The notes: generated by a model from the letters alone, not told the origin. A DNA stretch of 64,000 nucleotides from Anaerolineae bacterium (GCA_022071955.1 JAJVIM010000004.1:1-64000); one strand, 5' to 3'. Shown: positions 50,283 to 59,531, counted from the stretch's first letter. Made by a program: numbers and translations.

Positions 50283-50668
50283 GAACCATTTCTTTGAGTG
50301 CTATTACAAAACCAGGAGCGGTAGCGTCTAATGATTTGTCATTTCTTGTGGGAAGATGGGACACTGATTTTGAAGTAAAATTAACCAAACCTCCAACAAG
50401 TATTATAAGGACTGGGAATATTAGCTTTACCCCGTCATATTCACATGTGCGTGACCTTCTTCCTCAAATCAATCCAGTTTTTCGTAAAGCTGAAGAGATA
50501 AAAAATGTATATGAACTTCAGTGGTTTTTTGATCCCAAAGATGCCCTAATGGATACCCCAGAGGTTTTGGCTCAACTTTATCAAGAAGCCGAAGAGGAAG
50601 ATCGATTGCTTGCTCAACTTGGCATAAATCACTATGTTGAGACACTTAAACAAGAGGACAATGAGTGA
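50279..50668 (+). CDS. acidic partner protein, candidate MazF antitoxin
   Basis: 129 residues from the ATG at 50279, coupled to the protease gene (ATGA). The C-terminal third is acidic and helical (TPEVLAQLYQEAEEEDRLLA ... LKQEDNE), as in many antitoxins that block MazF. The N-terminal part (TISLSAITKPGAVASNDLSF) is unlike MazE DNA-binding domains. It overlaps the mazF start by 4 nt. It could neutralise the toxin, be a protease substrate, or link the two. Confidence 0.55.
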   Translation: MRTISLSAITKPGAVASNDLSFLVGRWDTDFEVKLTKPPTSIIRTGNISFTPSYSHVRDLLPQINPVFRKAEEIKNVYELQWFFDPKDALMDTPEVLAQLYQEAEEEDRLLAQLGINHYVETLKQEDNE

Positions 50669-51003
50669 AGCGGGGTGAAGTTTATCTGGCAAATTTAAAC
50701 CCTGTAAAAGGTTCGGAACAGGCTGGTCATCGGCCTGTTTTAATATACCAGGATGATAGACTTATTAGGGTTACGTTAACGGTTATTGTAATCCCATTTA
50801 CGACAAATCTAAAATTACAAAAACTTCCTTCGGCAGTGCTGGTGTCCGCCGGGGAAGGAGGTCTCCAGAGAGACTCTGTACTGTTGTGTCATCAAATCCG
50901 TGCTTTAGATAAATCGGGCATTGTGGATTACTGGGGAGTGATACCGGCAAGTCGAATGGCAATGATCGACTTGGCTGTATTACGTACAATTGGTTGTAGG
51001 TGA
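50665..51003 (+). CDS. mazF: MazF/PemK-family mRNA interferase toxin
   Basis: 112 residues, GTG start overlapping the acidic gene. The MazF pattern is clear: KRGEVYLANLNPVKGSEQAGHRPVLIYQDD at the N terminus, VIVIPFTTNLKLQKLPSAVLVSA, LQRDSVLLCHQIRALDK and a C-terminal helix. It cleaves mRNA at a short sequence when free of antitoxin. The pairing with a ClpP-fold protease gene in the same operon, rather than with a plain mazE, is unusual. Confidence 0.9.
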   Translation: MKRGEVYLANLNPVKGSEQAGHRPVLIYQDDRLIRVTLTVIVIPFTTNLKLQKLPSAVLVSAGEGGLQRDSVLLCHQIRALDKSGIVDYWGVIPASRMAMIDLAVLRTIGCR

Positions 51004-51195
51004 AAAAGATGTGTGACGCTGATCGGAAGTTGTCAAAGATGTCTCAATCTCTTTGTCTCACCAAAGTTACCAATATTTTGCTAATAATAAATTTGTAAAA
51101 AAACTGATTCAGGTGAGGCTCTTTTAATCAAGGGTGCAGTAAAACAGCCCCACTCATTCCTTAGATTTATTCTGTTAAAATAATCAATGAAAGAT

Positions 51196-51238
51196 AGGAG
51201 GTGCTGCTCGACATCTGAGCAGCACCTCCTTATTATTT
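51196..51238. terminator. bidirectional-looking terminator, perfect 14-bp stem
   Basis: AGGAGGTGCTGCTC (51196-51209) and its perfect complement (51217-51230), 7-nt loop, followed by TATTATTT. It separates the rightward MazF operon from the leftward small genes. Confidence 0.85.
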
Positions 51239-51243
51239 GATTG

Positions 51244-51390
51244 TTATTTTCGTTTCAGGAGTCTGGCGCTGAGGCTTAACGCCAGAAAACCACCGAACAC
51301 ATTTGTTCCCGAATTAAACCAGGTGATTTGGTTACTCCAAAGCAGAGCACCAACGACTAGGAAAATCAACGACAACAGCAATCGATTCAT
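51244..51390 (-). CDS. 48-residue membrane protein
   Basis: ATG at 51390, preceded on its strand by GAAAGGA with 9-nt spacing; stop TAA at 51244-51246. The N-terminal helix MNRLLLSLIFLVVGALLW and a second weakly hydrophobic segment (VFGGFLALSLSARLLKRK) make a two-segment small membrane protein. It is not similar to a family I know. Confidence 0.6.
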   Translation of the reverse strand: MNRLLLSLIFLVVGALLWSNQITWFNSGTNVFGGFLALSLSARLLKRK

Positions 51391-51486
51391 AATGTAGAAT
51401 CCTTTCGGAAGTATAATTCAACCAAATTGTGGGGGATGAGATATGGTTGGTACCTCACCGGGAACTGGTTACGAAAGGATGGATGG

Positions 51487-52002
51487 TTAATTAAGCAGTG
51501 CTGTTAGCAAGGGGAATAGCAAATATGGAGATTTGCCGAATGCAAGGTATTGCTGCACCGGCAGAAGGTGGCAAATAAAGTTACCAGAGGCTACGAAAGG
51601 TGCAGCCGGCTGGAAGGTTAATAAAAGTTGGGGATGATGGGAAGCAGTGTGCCAGACCGATACAGCTATGCAAGCAGAAGTGAGGAAAACCAAGGATACC
51701 GGCAGCAATGGGCCAGAGGCAGCAGCAACGAGAACTTGCAGACTAGCCCATAGGATGAGTCCGATGAGCCAACCAAAAGCGTGGCCTATGCCGGCGGAAA
51801 CAAAGCCGATGAGACATAAAACCACGAAAGCGACGCCAACGCCAATCGCGGCACTTAAACCCACTGATAAAAGACGTGCGATAAACTGCCACATGTTAGC
51901 CAGAAAGGTTAGAGATGTAACGCCAAAGGAAACAGCGCCCCAAGTGAGATAATAGGTTTTAGGTGAATTGTCTGCGAAGAATGGCACAGGTGTTCTGAAC
52001 AT
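51487..52002 (-). CDS. membrane protein, probably expressed from a leaderless mRNA
   Basis: 171 residues from the ATG at 52002. Four or five hydrophobic segments (FGVTSLTFLANMWQFIARLL, SAAIGVGVAFVVLCLIGFVS, AFGWLIGLILWASLQVLVAA, LPVSLVFLTSACIAVSVW). The ATG lies only 6 nt after TATACT, with TTGATA 18 bp further up, so the transcript should begin at or next to the ATG. Function unknown. The small gene at 51244 follows on the same strand. Confidence 0.6.
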   Translation of the reverse strand: MFRTPVPFFADNSPKTYYLTWGAVSFGVTSLTFLANMWQFIARLLSVGLSAAIGVGVAFVVLCLIGFVSAGIGHAFGWLIGLILWASLQVLVAAASGPLLPVSLVFLTSACIAVSVWHTASHHPQLLLTFQPAAPFVASGNFICHLLPVQQYLAFGKSPYLLFPLLTALLN

Positions 52003-52008
52003 GCCAGC

Positions 52009-52038
52009 AGTATAGCACAAAGTTACTAAATTTATCAA
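52009..52038 (-). promoter_or_regulatory. promoter of the leftward membrane protein gene
   Basis: On the minus strand TTGATA (52038-52033), 18-bp spacer, TATACT (52014-52009), 6 nt before the ATG. It implies a leaderless message. Confidence 0.65.
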
Positions 52039-52228
52039 CCCTTTTGGACGATGTTGTCACAAACTGGACTCTGGCGTTTTTAAATTATGGTCAAGTTAGC
52101 CACTACATATTGTGATTGAAACATTTGCCAAAGTACTAAATATGGGCATCAAGTTGACAATAACGAATTTTCGCCAGACTCCAGCACAAATTTAAAGTGG
52201 CATTACAATTAAAATAAATTAAAAAAAA

Positions 52229-52336
52229 GCCCCGTTACAATCGGGGCTTGATTCTACCGAGTCAGGCGATGCTGCGCCCTGTCGGTGCTGCTATGGTAGC
52301 ATCTGCACGCCGCTCCGTCAAAAGAGCGGCGTTTTT
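52229..52336 (+). ncRNA. four-hairpin structured element, copy A
   Basis: H1 GCCCCG / CGGGGC with 7-nt loop (52229-52247); H2 CCGA...TCGG enclosing AGGC / GCGCC (52257-52285); H3 TGCTA / TAGCA with outer GTGC / GCAC (52285-52308); H4 CGCCGCTC / GAGCGGCG (52308-52331) followed by TTTTT. A run of eight A before H1 makes a leftward terminator, and H4 a rightward one. It shares order, loop lengths and the GTCAA in the H4 loop with copies B and C, but differs in stem sequence. Confidence 0.75.
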
Positions 52337-52349
52337 GTTGAGGTAACCC

Positions 52350-52673
52350 TTGACCACAAAGATTTACCTATACGGCCCGCCCGAAGAAACAGAAGAATTG
52401 GCCTGCCGGCTCAGCCTCATTGCCGATGTTGGCAACGTGGGCTGCACCAACACCGGCGATGACCAGCTCGTCTGCTGCGAAGTTGAAGTTGTACCCGACG
52501 ATGGCCTGGCCGGGCGATTAACCAGCGCGGCCGCACTACTAACTGCCGTGGCCGAGGAGATCGGTGGCGGCGTGGCCGAACACCTGGAAGCGGCAATCGA
52601 ACACATAACGCGGGCCGCCAATATTCTGGCGGCGGAAGGCGAAGCAGGGCAACACCCGCCAAGTGGATACTGA
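52350..52673 (+). CDS. 107-residue cassette protein, copy 1
   Basis: TTG start (GAGG 7 nt upstream) in sequence context TTGACCACAAAGATTT, identical to the start of copy 2 at 59184. The protein opens TTKIYLYGPPEETEELACRL, has a Cys-containing middle (DDQLVCCEVEVV), and ends with a long helix (EEIGGGVAEHLEAAIEHITRAANIL). Both copies are 107 residues and identical over the last 45 or so apart from the final two residues. I do not recognise the family. It is followed by a structured element (52725-52838) and the helicase gene. Confidence 0.65.
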   Translation: MTTKIYLYGPPEETEELACRLSLIADVGNVGCTNTGDDQLVCCEVEVVPDDGLAGRLTSAAALLTAVAEEIGGGVAEHLEAAIEHITRAANILAAEGEAGQHPPSGY

Positions 52674-52697
52674 CTCGCCAGCGTTACCGAGATATGC

Positions 52698-52838
52698 TAA
52701 AATGTGATTTGTGAAAAATAAAAAGCCCCGGTGACGACGGGGCTTGATCTTGCCGACCAGGCAGCGAGCGCCCAATCGGTACAATACGGTTATTGTACGC
52801 TCGACGCGCTGCCGGGTCAATCCTGGCGCGCGTTTTTT
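52698..52838 (+). ncRNA. four-hairpin structured element, copy B
   Basis: A TGCTAAAAT extended -10 (TAAAAT 52698-52703) precedes it. H1 GCCCCG-7 nt-CGGGGC (52725-52743); H2 CCGA/TCGG around AGGC/GCGCC (52753-52779); H3 GTACAATA / TTATTGTAC (52779-52798); H4 CGCGC-GCC / GGC-GCGCG with a GGGTCAATCC loop (52805-52832) and TTTTTT. Compared with copy C, H3 and H4 have changed on both arms so that pairing is kept. Confidence 0.78.
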
Positions 52839-52980
52839 GTTGTTGGTTGAGAGGAATAGAGGTTGAAGAAAGCATATGGATAAGTATCTATATGTATATG
52901 ATGAGGTTTGGTTATGTGGAAATATATGACATAGTTCAATAATTGTAGCACCCTGAATTTAAACCAGATGGGGGTTATAA

Positions 52981-55900
52981 ATGTCTGACAATACCGAAGT
53001 TTCCTATAAAGATTATTATCTCAACACCATTCTTAAACAGATTCAGGAAGATGATTTTAATGGGTTTAAACCCGTTGTTGGCCCTACCGGAATGGGGAAG
53101 ACCAGTAGGATACCTCCGGTTATTGAAAAGATACGGGAGATGGAAATTGGTAAAAGCTGTATCTATACATCCCATCGTCATTCGTTAATTGAAGAGATGG
53201 AGAAAGAATTAGCCGATAAAAATATCCCATGTGTTTATCTGAAAAGTAATGAAGATGTAGTTCGGGCATTTATCAAAAATGAAGCACGAGATACGTTTCT
53301 TGGAATGCTGGAGGATGGCGGTTTTTTTGAGGATTATGCTGAAATTTCCCTGCGAGAAACCAAAAAATTGATCCGGCAAATAGAGAGGCTGATCCAATCC
53401 TTAAACAGTATTTCAAGTGAGGAGACTATTGCAACCAATTTAGTTCGGGAAAAACTAAGAGGACTATGTTCAAAGTTGTTAAAAGTCTTCAAAACCGGTT
53501 TAAGCAATATGCCATTGGAGAAAAATGAGAAACTTCTTACATCGAGAAGTTTATTTTGGGTTCTATTCCCCTACGCTCAATTTATACATGACCCTGAAAA
53601 ACCTGTATTGCTGGTAACAATTCATAAACTACTATATGGTTTCTTTACTGGTCATCGGGATGAAGGGATTTTGTCTTTGGAAGATAAGATTATCTTTCTG
53701 GACGAATTTGATATGCAAGAAACTGAAATGTTGTCATTTTTATGCCGTAACAATGAGGTACGCAACAGCTTTGAATTTGTCAGATTATTTGTAGAGGAGA
53801 TGCGAGATCAACAACAGATAGGTTATCTAGACTCTTCGAGCGGTGAGACAAAAGCACAACAAAAAGCGAAGTCAACCATTATTAAGATCGTTCAGGATTT
53901 AGAACAGGAATGTGATGATAACAAGTTTGGATTTCCGCGAATAAGCCGGTTTCTTTTAAGAAAAAGTGAATTTAAGCAAGAGACGATTTCAGCCTTCCAA
54001 TCCAATGTTTTGATTTTAACAAAGCCGTTTCACATACGGAATAACAAAATTTATTGGGAAATTGTAAAAGATAAGACTAAGGATACATTCAACGCCAGAA
54101 ATCTGTTTTACACGATTTTTAGAACAACGGAAGCTATTTTAGAGTTTTTTACAATTCTATGGGCCAATGATTTGACGGCAGAATGGCGAAGTTGGATTGA
54201 ACAGAGTTATGACCGAAAGAACGATCATGAGCCGGGTCAGTATCAGAAAATCATCAGGGAGTATGGGGTCTTTAAGAGGCCGGTCAACTTACCCAAAAAA
54301 GTTAAAGATGAAAATGTTCAAAATAGTATTTATTACAAAGGGTACAATTTTTCTCGGCTAAGTCGTGGCGCTTATCCTGCTTCACCGGATGAAGTCAAAA
54401 TTGACCAAAAAACATTGACCGTCTCTCCCGAATACATTCTCTGGCGTTTATGTCGTTCAAATTTGGTTTTTGGGTTATCCGCCACGGGCGACATGAAACG
54501 GTATATCAATTCTTTCGATATAAATTGGCTTGAAGCACATTGCAACTATCTACCTGTAGATGAAAATGACAAAAACATTGTTTTACAACTAAGGCAACAA
54601 AAAGAAGCTGTCAGGAATTATGAACTTGAACTTGGTGAAGCAAAATCATTGCCAAAAGATCATAAATTGAGCCGAATTCTTGATAGTTTGGATATGCCTT
54701 CACAATTTTTTACCGATGATGATGAATCTTACAAAGAGACAGCAGCGGAACATCGCAAAAAAACTGTAAGTCGATTTTTGGAGAGCTTGAGGTGGATTAC
54801 TCAAGAAAGTAACAATCAAGGGCACTTGATTTTTCTCAATTCCTTCAAATACATCAAAAAACTGTTCCAGAAAGAGCATTTGTCAGACCATTATTATGAC
54901 CATATGCAAGCCCAATTAAGAATTCTCCCTGGTGAAAAAGCTCAGGAATATTGGATAACCATAGATGAGAAAGATTGTTATGTCATACTACTTGACGCTA
55001 AAAAAGGCAGAGCTTTAGCAGAGATGCCAGATGAAAACTTTGTTCAGAAGGCTCAAAATATTCCTTTGGTTGTCGTTACACCTTACAAAACATCATCAAA
55101 CGGCGTAAATCTCAAGTGGGTAGCCTCCGAGGACTCGAACCAGACCAGAGATATGGTTACGATAGGCCAAGATTTTGAGGGTATCCATCTTTTAGAGGCA
55201 CCTCATTATTATTTCAGCGATAATCAAGATGATAGTGACGTAGATAGCCAAAAAGTATTCATTTGGCAGGTGTGGAAACTGTATTCAAATCATGAGATTT
55301 CTGAACGGCAATTTATTCAGGCATTGCAAGACCTGAATATTGCTCGCATGAACAAGGCTTATAAAGGAACATCAGATCATCTATTAAACCAAATTGCCTT
55401 GTTTTATCAAGCCCTGGGACGGGTTGACCGGCAATGGCAACCAATGCCGGTTATGGACATTCGTTTGGCTCAGGATGTATTAGGACTTTTTGAAAAATAT
55501 TTGCTGGAAAAAGGTGTCATTGGTAAACAACGCCTTGACCGCGAACCATATACCTCTTCCCTCATTTTGAAACTACACGAGGCGATTAATAATCGTTATC
55601 TGGATAATTTGATTGCAAACCAGTTAGATTATGAGGACATTGGTCGCATTGAGGAGCGTAGTAAAATCTCTCTCCGTAATTTGTTACAAATAAGCAGCGA
55701 GGTGAGAAAAGAGGCATACTCGGAAGAAGATGCCAGAAAAATCATTCAGGCATGGTGGTTTATTAGAGAAGCTGTATTAAAACAAGATTACAAGTTTAAA
55801 CATCAGGCGAACATTTCAAATGAGTCGACAAATCAACCCATCCGAATCGATTTTGAAAAAGATTTCGTCCTTACTACTGCATTTCTTCAAAACGAACACC

Positions 55901-56592
55901 AACTTTACATAGATTGGCAACATCAGCAAATCGTACCCCATCCAACACCGAACACTTCACGTTATGACTTGAATAAATTTTACCGCAATCTTGAACAGAA
56001 CACGGTTATCAACAAGTATTTCCGAAATCGTAATTATAAATTGCGCTATCACCCATCCAACCAAAACTACTTCTTTACGCGGTATGTCTTGCAATCAGTT
56101 CTGGCCGGCGCAGTAGGAGAAACAGCCCTCAAAGCAATACTGGAACATTTAGGAATTTCTCTGGAACACGAATTGGATTGCCCGCCAAGTCTATTTGAAG
56201 TTTTTGATATGAAAGTTGATGGGGCACCAATATACCTTGATGCCAAAAATTTCAGTTGGGTAACTCTCCATCGTTTTGCCGCTAAACCTGATGAGCCAGA
56301 CTTCGATGAAAGATTGAACTCACAGACTTTTTTGAAAGCCGCTCAACGCAAATGGCAATATATTGTTGAAAAGACGGGTCGTTCTGATGCCAAGCTTGTG
56401 TTTATAAACTTGATTTCAGATGATTACCGGCCTAATGAAGGCTGGGATTGCCAGCTAAATAAAATAGAGCCGTATTCTTACGCAGAGAGTGCTATCACCA
56501 TTATTCAGGGTGTTATCCGAAGCGACAATCTGGATGAGTTGCGGGATGAATTCCAAACCTGGATTAATCAAGTCAAAGAGCAATTAGGCTAA
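52981..56592 (+). CDS. SF2 helicase-nuclease, DdmD-like
   Basis: 1203 residues, AT-rich. Helicase motifs: Walker A VVGPTGMGKTS (Lys40), Walker B IIFLDEFD (Asp241-Glu242), motif III GLSAT (500-502), and motif VI YQALGRVDRQ (Gln810 to Arg817). The C-terminal part is a PD-(D/E)xK nuclease: AVGETALKAILEHLG (Glu1047), then FDMKVDG (Asp1076) and YLDAKNF (Asp1087, Lys1089). Fused helicase plus C-terminal nuclease, about 1200 residues, beside a second large gene is the architecture of DdmD, which with DdmE destroys plasmids in Vibrio cholerae. DdmD of V. cholerae is about 1190 residues with its nuclease Lys near 1100, a similar place. The identification is by architecture and motifs, not by alignment. 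Confidence 0.72.
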   Translation: MSDNTEVSYKDYYLNTILKQIQEDDFNGFKPVVGPTGMGKTSRIPPVIEKIREMEIGKSCIYTSHRHSLIEEMEKELADKNIPCVYLKSNEDVVRAFIKNEARDTFLGMLEDGGFFEDYAEISLRETKKLIRQIERLIQSLNSISSEETIATNLVREKLRGLCSKLLKVFKTGLSNMPLEKNEKLLTSRSLFWVLFPYAQFIHDPEKPVLLVTIHKLLYGFFTGHRDEGILSLEDKIIFLDEFDMQETEMLSFLCRNNEVRNSFEFVRLFVEEMRDQQQIGYLDSSSGETKAQQKAKSTIIKIVQDLEQECDDNKFGFPRISRFLLRKSEFKQETISAFQSNVLILTKPFHIRNNKIYWEIVKDKTKDTFNARNLFYTIFRTTEAILEFFTILWANDLTAEWRSWIEQSYDRKNDHEPGQYQKIIREYGVFKRPVNLPKKVKDENVQNSIYYKGYNFSRLSRGAYPASPDEVKIDQKTLTVSPEYILWRLCRSNLVFGLSATGDMKRYINSFDINWLEAHCNYLPVDENDKNIVLQLRQQKEAVRNYELELGEAKSLPKDHKLSRILDSLDMPSQFFTDDDESYKETAAEHRKKTVSRFLESLRWITQESNNQGHLIFLNSFKYIKKLFQKEHLSDHYYDHMQAQLRILPGEKAQEYWITIDEKDCYVILLDAKKGRALAEMPDENFVQKAQNIPLVVVTPYKTSSNGVNLKWVASEDSNQTRDMVTIGQDFEGIHLLEAPHYYFSDNQDDSDVDSQKVFIWQVWKLYSNHEISERQFIQALQDLNIARMNKAYKGTSDHLLNQIALFYQALGRVDRQWQPMPVMDIRLAQDVLGLFEKYLLEKGVIGKQRLDREPYTSSLILKLHEAINNRYLDNLIANQLDYEDIGRIEERSKISLRNLLQISSEVRKEAYSEEDARKIIQAWWFIREAVLKQDYKFKHQANISNESTNQPIRIDFEKDFVLTTAFLQNEHQLYIDWQHQQIVPHPTPNTSRYDLNKFYRNLEQNTVINKYFRNRNYKLRYHPSNQNYFFTRYVLQSVLAGAVGETALKAILEHLGISLEHELDCPPSLFEVFDMKVDGAPIYLDAKNFSWVTLHRFAAKPDEPDFDERLNSQTFLKAAQRKWQYIVEKTGRSDAKLVFINLISDDYRPNEGWDCQLNKIEPYSYAESAITIIQGVIRSDNLDELRDEFQTWINQVKEQLG

Positions 56593-56620
56593 TCTATACT
56601 TTAGGGAGGAAAAGAACAAG

Positions 56621-59005
56621 ATGCCAGCAAAAGAAAAACGTGTACCTGTTACAACCTTAACCATAAATCCTGATGACATTAACTGGCCTCTACTTCAAGA
56701 AAAGTTTCAATTGTACGGTTATAAAGTTCGTCCTAAATACCGTGATGAGAAGAACTACTATGCCAAAATCCATAACTGGTATAAAACTGTTTGTGATGAT
56801 CCATGTTATTTTTATACGCATAATCAACACATTTATGTTTTATACCCCCCTTCCGCAGAAGAGGTAAGTACATTGAAGTATGAGAATGATATTATCGTCC
56901 CACAAAGGGTTAATTTCACATATCCTGATGTACTTCATATCTTGGTCAAAACATTGGTGAGTAATTATTTTCATACACACGAAACTTTTGTCAGTAATAC
57001 GGATTTCTTTTTGCCCGTGGCTAATCTGGACAGCGACTTTATCACAGTGCTTAAGATTCGGATAAATCAAAATTGGAATAATCGCAATGAATTCTTTTTT
57101 AAGGATGAAGCAAAAGTCTTGAGGAAATTACAAGATATTGAGATGGATAGGTTTTGGTCAAATACCAACTATTATGGTGTTAATTATGACCAGAATAACA
57201 ACCCCACATTCAAGCAACTTCGGTATGACTCTATCCGTTTAAGGCAGAAAAGACAGGGAATTTATGTTTTACCCAGAAGGCATAAAAACAGAGCACAGGT
57301 AACTTATCACTCTGTCAAAAGTTTGGAAGACTTACGGGAGTCGAGGTCTTACATTCTTAACAAGTTTTTCAGGGGGTTATTGGATTACTTGAACCAACTC
57401 GGTCTGCCGTTTAAGCATAAAGAGCTTGATATGTGGAACATAGACGCGCTTAAAGGCAAAGAAATGCAAAAACCACAGATTTCTATAGGTGATAAATCAA
57501 TCTATATTGTTGATGACCGGATGAGACCCCACATCAGACCCGAACTTGAAACAAATAATTTTGCCGATGTTTTTTGTACCACCACGCAGTCGCTCTTAAC
57601 AGAGATGAAAGAAGAGTCGCAAGGCGAAATTTTTGATGGTAAGATACCTGCTCTCAATACCGGAACGGCAGCACAATTACCTGCCGGTAGCTATGTTCTA
57701 CGCATCCAAGATAATGAGGAAGGCGATTTTAAAAATACGTATAAAACTGACCCTATAACAAAAGAAGAGATAATAGCTGAGTTTGCACTCTTTAAGGGCT
57801 ATGAAGACCCGTTGCCCAAGTTTTACAAAGCCCATCCAAAACTTGTCATACAAACCCTAAGTATCAACGATAATACAATAGCTCGAAACAAGCAGCAAAA
57901 ACGAAAAAAGAAATCTACCCCACAAGTAATATGGGATTTAAGCAATTATTTGGACTATGGGCAACCTAACCTTGACGATAATTTTAGATATAAACTTGAA
58001 GTTTCTCTCAATCAACTCATTTTGAAAGATGTTGTCATGCATCCACAAAATGCCCAAACTCTTCTACCAGAAGAACAACTCAAAATTATTACAAATAAGG
58101 TTTTTATGTATTTAGAGAGTTTGATGTATTTTGACGGTACTAATCTCACCTTTATGCCGGTAAGTGGTAACTCCAGCCAGGCACAACAGATTATTAAGGA
58201 TGTAACTAACAAGAATTTAAGATTGGATGTGCTCAAACTGGCAATGGAATGGTACGATAAGTATCAATTCTCTGAGGAAGATATAGAGGATGATGATAAA
58301 GTTTCAGGAACTCTCAAGAAAGGTCGATTTATTATTACCGAGGACTATGTTTGGCAAATCGTAGATAGTCCAGAACGCATGCTGTACCCTGATCATGAAA
58401 TTGAATCCCGGCTTGAAAATCTGGCAGAACAAAGGCCAATAAAGGACTTTTACCCTAAATTTCCCCTGACAGGTGACGAACCCTTTAATGAGCAGCAGTT
58501 GAGGGAGTATGAGGCATTTTTAAAGGAATATGTGGATGAGCGATATATTTCATATGACGAGTTGAAGGACAAATATGGATATATCAAGGAAAGAGATGAT
58601 AAGGGAAAATTGGTAAGAATGCAGCAGGGTATTTATCCCATTTTTGGTATTAAAAATGATGCAAAACTTAAGAGATATTTTCAGGACTTCCTGAACCTGC
58701 CATTTGAAAGTGTTCGATCTGATGATGTAATGTCTGTGTATCAAGGTATCTGGTATGTACCCCAAACACACCAATATCTTGTTGGTGATAAAGATAGCCG
58801 CAAACCCGACCAGGAAAAGGGGTTTGTATTGAGGGAGATATTAATTCATCAGGGTACTTTCGATGGAGAACAGCTATTCAATACCTTAAACACTGATTTC
58901 TTTCCGATGTTACAGGCCAACTTCATTCGGCACAAACAATATACAGTTTATCCATTTCCATTTAATCTTATAGAAATATGGAACAAGATTCGTGTCACGA
59001 ATTGA
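56621..59005 (+). CDS. large partner protein, DdmE-like (inactive Argonaute candidate)
   Basis: 794 residues, 28 bp after the helicase gene with GGGAGG upstream. No enzyme motif could be seen. The chain is mixed alpha/beta, with KPQISIGDKSIYIVDDRMRP in the first half and LPAGSYVLRIQDNEEGDF, TPQVIWDLSNYLDYGQPNLD in the second, compatible with but not proof of a MID-PIWI-like fold. DdmE is a catalytically dead prokaryotic Argonaute that guides DdmD with a short DNA guide. The match rests on gene order, size class (V. cholerae DdmE about 690) and partner. Other two-gene systems with an unrelated second protein remain possible. Confidence 0.5.
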   Translation: MPAKEKRVPVTTLTINPDDINWPLLQEKFQLYGYKVRPKYRDEKNYYAKIHNWYKTVCDDPCYFYTHNQHIYVLYPPSAEEVSTLKYENDIIVPQRVNFTYPDVLHILVKTLVSNYFHTHETFVSNTDFFLPVANLDSDFITVLKIRINQNWNNRNEFFFKDEAKVLRKLQDIEMDRFWSNTNYYGVNYDQNNNPTFKQLRYDSIRLRQKRQGIYVLPRRHKNRAQVTYHSVKSLEDLRESRSYILNKFFRGLLDYLNQLGLPFKHKELDMWNIDALKGKEMQKPQISIGDKSIYIVDDRMRPHIRPELETNNFADVFCTTTQSLLTEMKEESQGEIFDGKIPALNTGTAAQLPAGSYVLRIQDNEEGDFKNTYKTDPITKEEIIAEFALFKGYEDPLPKFYKAHPKLVIQTLSINDNTIARNKQQKRKKKSTPQVIWDLSNYLDYGQPNLDDNFRYKLEVSLNQLILKDVVMHPQNAQTLLPEEQLKIITNKVFMYLESLMYFDGTNLTFMPVSGNSSQAQQIIKDVTNKNLRLDVLKLAMEWYDKYQFSEEDIEDDDKVSGTLKKGRFIITEDYVWQIVDSPERMLYPDHEIESRLENLAEQRPIKDFYPKFPLTGDEPFNEQQLREYEAFLKEYVDERYISYDELKDKYGYIKERDDKGKLVRMQQGIYPIFGIKNDAKLKRYFQDFLNLPFESVRSDDVMSVYQGIWYVPQTHQYLVGDKDSRKPDQEKGFVLREILIHQGTFDGEQLFNTLNTDFFPMLQANFIRHKQYTVYPFPFNLIEIWNKIRVTN

Positions 59006-59183
59006 AACCTGATCACCTGTTATGGTTTTTATAAATTCAATAGAGTCTTGTTTCTTTGATTTAAGAAGGGCAATGGTAAGTATTCAAGTTGTGCCCACCG
59101 ATGAAATGACGTTGTCAAGGTGTTCAAAACTTGAAATCCGAAGAAACCGCCTAAAAGCGGCCAGAGAAAAGATAAAATCAAAC

Positions 59184-59507
59184 TTGACCACAAAGATTTG
59201 GCTATACGGCCCACCCGACGAAACGAAAGAACTGGCCTGCCGGCTCAGCCTCATTGCCGATATTGGCAGCGCTGCTGATTGCGCCACCGGCGATGACCCG
59301 CTCGTCTGCTGCGAAGTTGAAGCCGTACTCGACGATGGTCTTACTGGTCAGTTGATCAGCGCGGCCGCACTACTAACTGCCGTGGCCGAGGAGATCGGTG
59401 GCGGCGTGGCAGAACACCTGGAAGCGGCAATCGAACACATAACCCGGGCTGCCAATATTCTGGCGGCGGAAGGCGAAGCAGGGCAACATCCGCCAAGCAA
59501 CCACTGA
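59184..59507 (+). CDS. 107-residue cassette protein, copy 2
   Basis: Second copy of the gene at 52350-52673, same length, starting at the same TTGACCACAAAG context, opening TTKIWLYGPPDETKELACRL and ending in the same long helix. The frame is open from 59022 but the upstream part has no counterpart in copy 1. The proteins differ at about 17 positions, mostly in the first 60 residues. It precedes structured element copy C. Confidence 0.65.
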   Translation: MTTKIWLYGPPDETKELACRLSLIADIGSAADCATGDDPLVCCEVEAVLDDGLTGQLISAAALLTAVAEEIGGGVAEHLEAAIEHITRAANILAAEGEAGQHPPSNH

Positions 59508-59531
59508 CTCGCCAGCGTTACCGGGATGTGC

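Noticed and set aside
52539-52820. Leftward ORF antisense to the 107-aa cassette gene, repeated at 59373-59657
   Set aside because: Both copies are open and similar because the DNA repeat is conserved; the rightward frame has a ribosome site and a fitting start, and the leftward frame runs through the hairpin element.
59022-59183. N-terminal extension of the second cassette protein
   Set aside because: It has no counterpart in copy 1, and the shared DNA starts exactly at the TTG at 59184.
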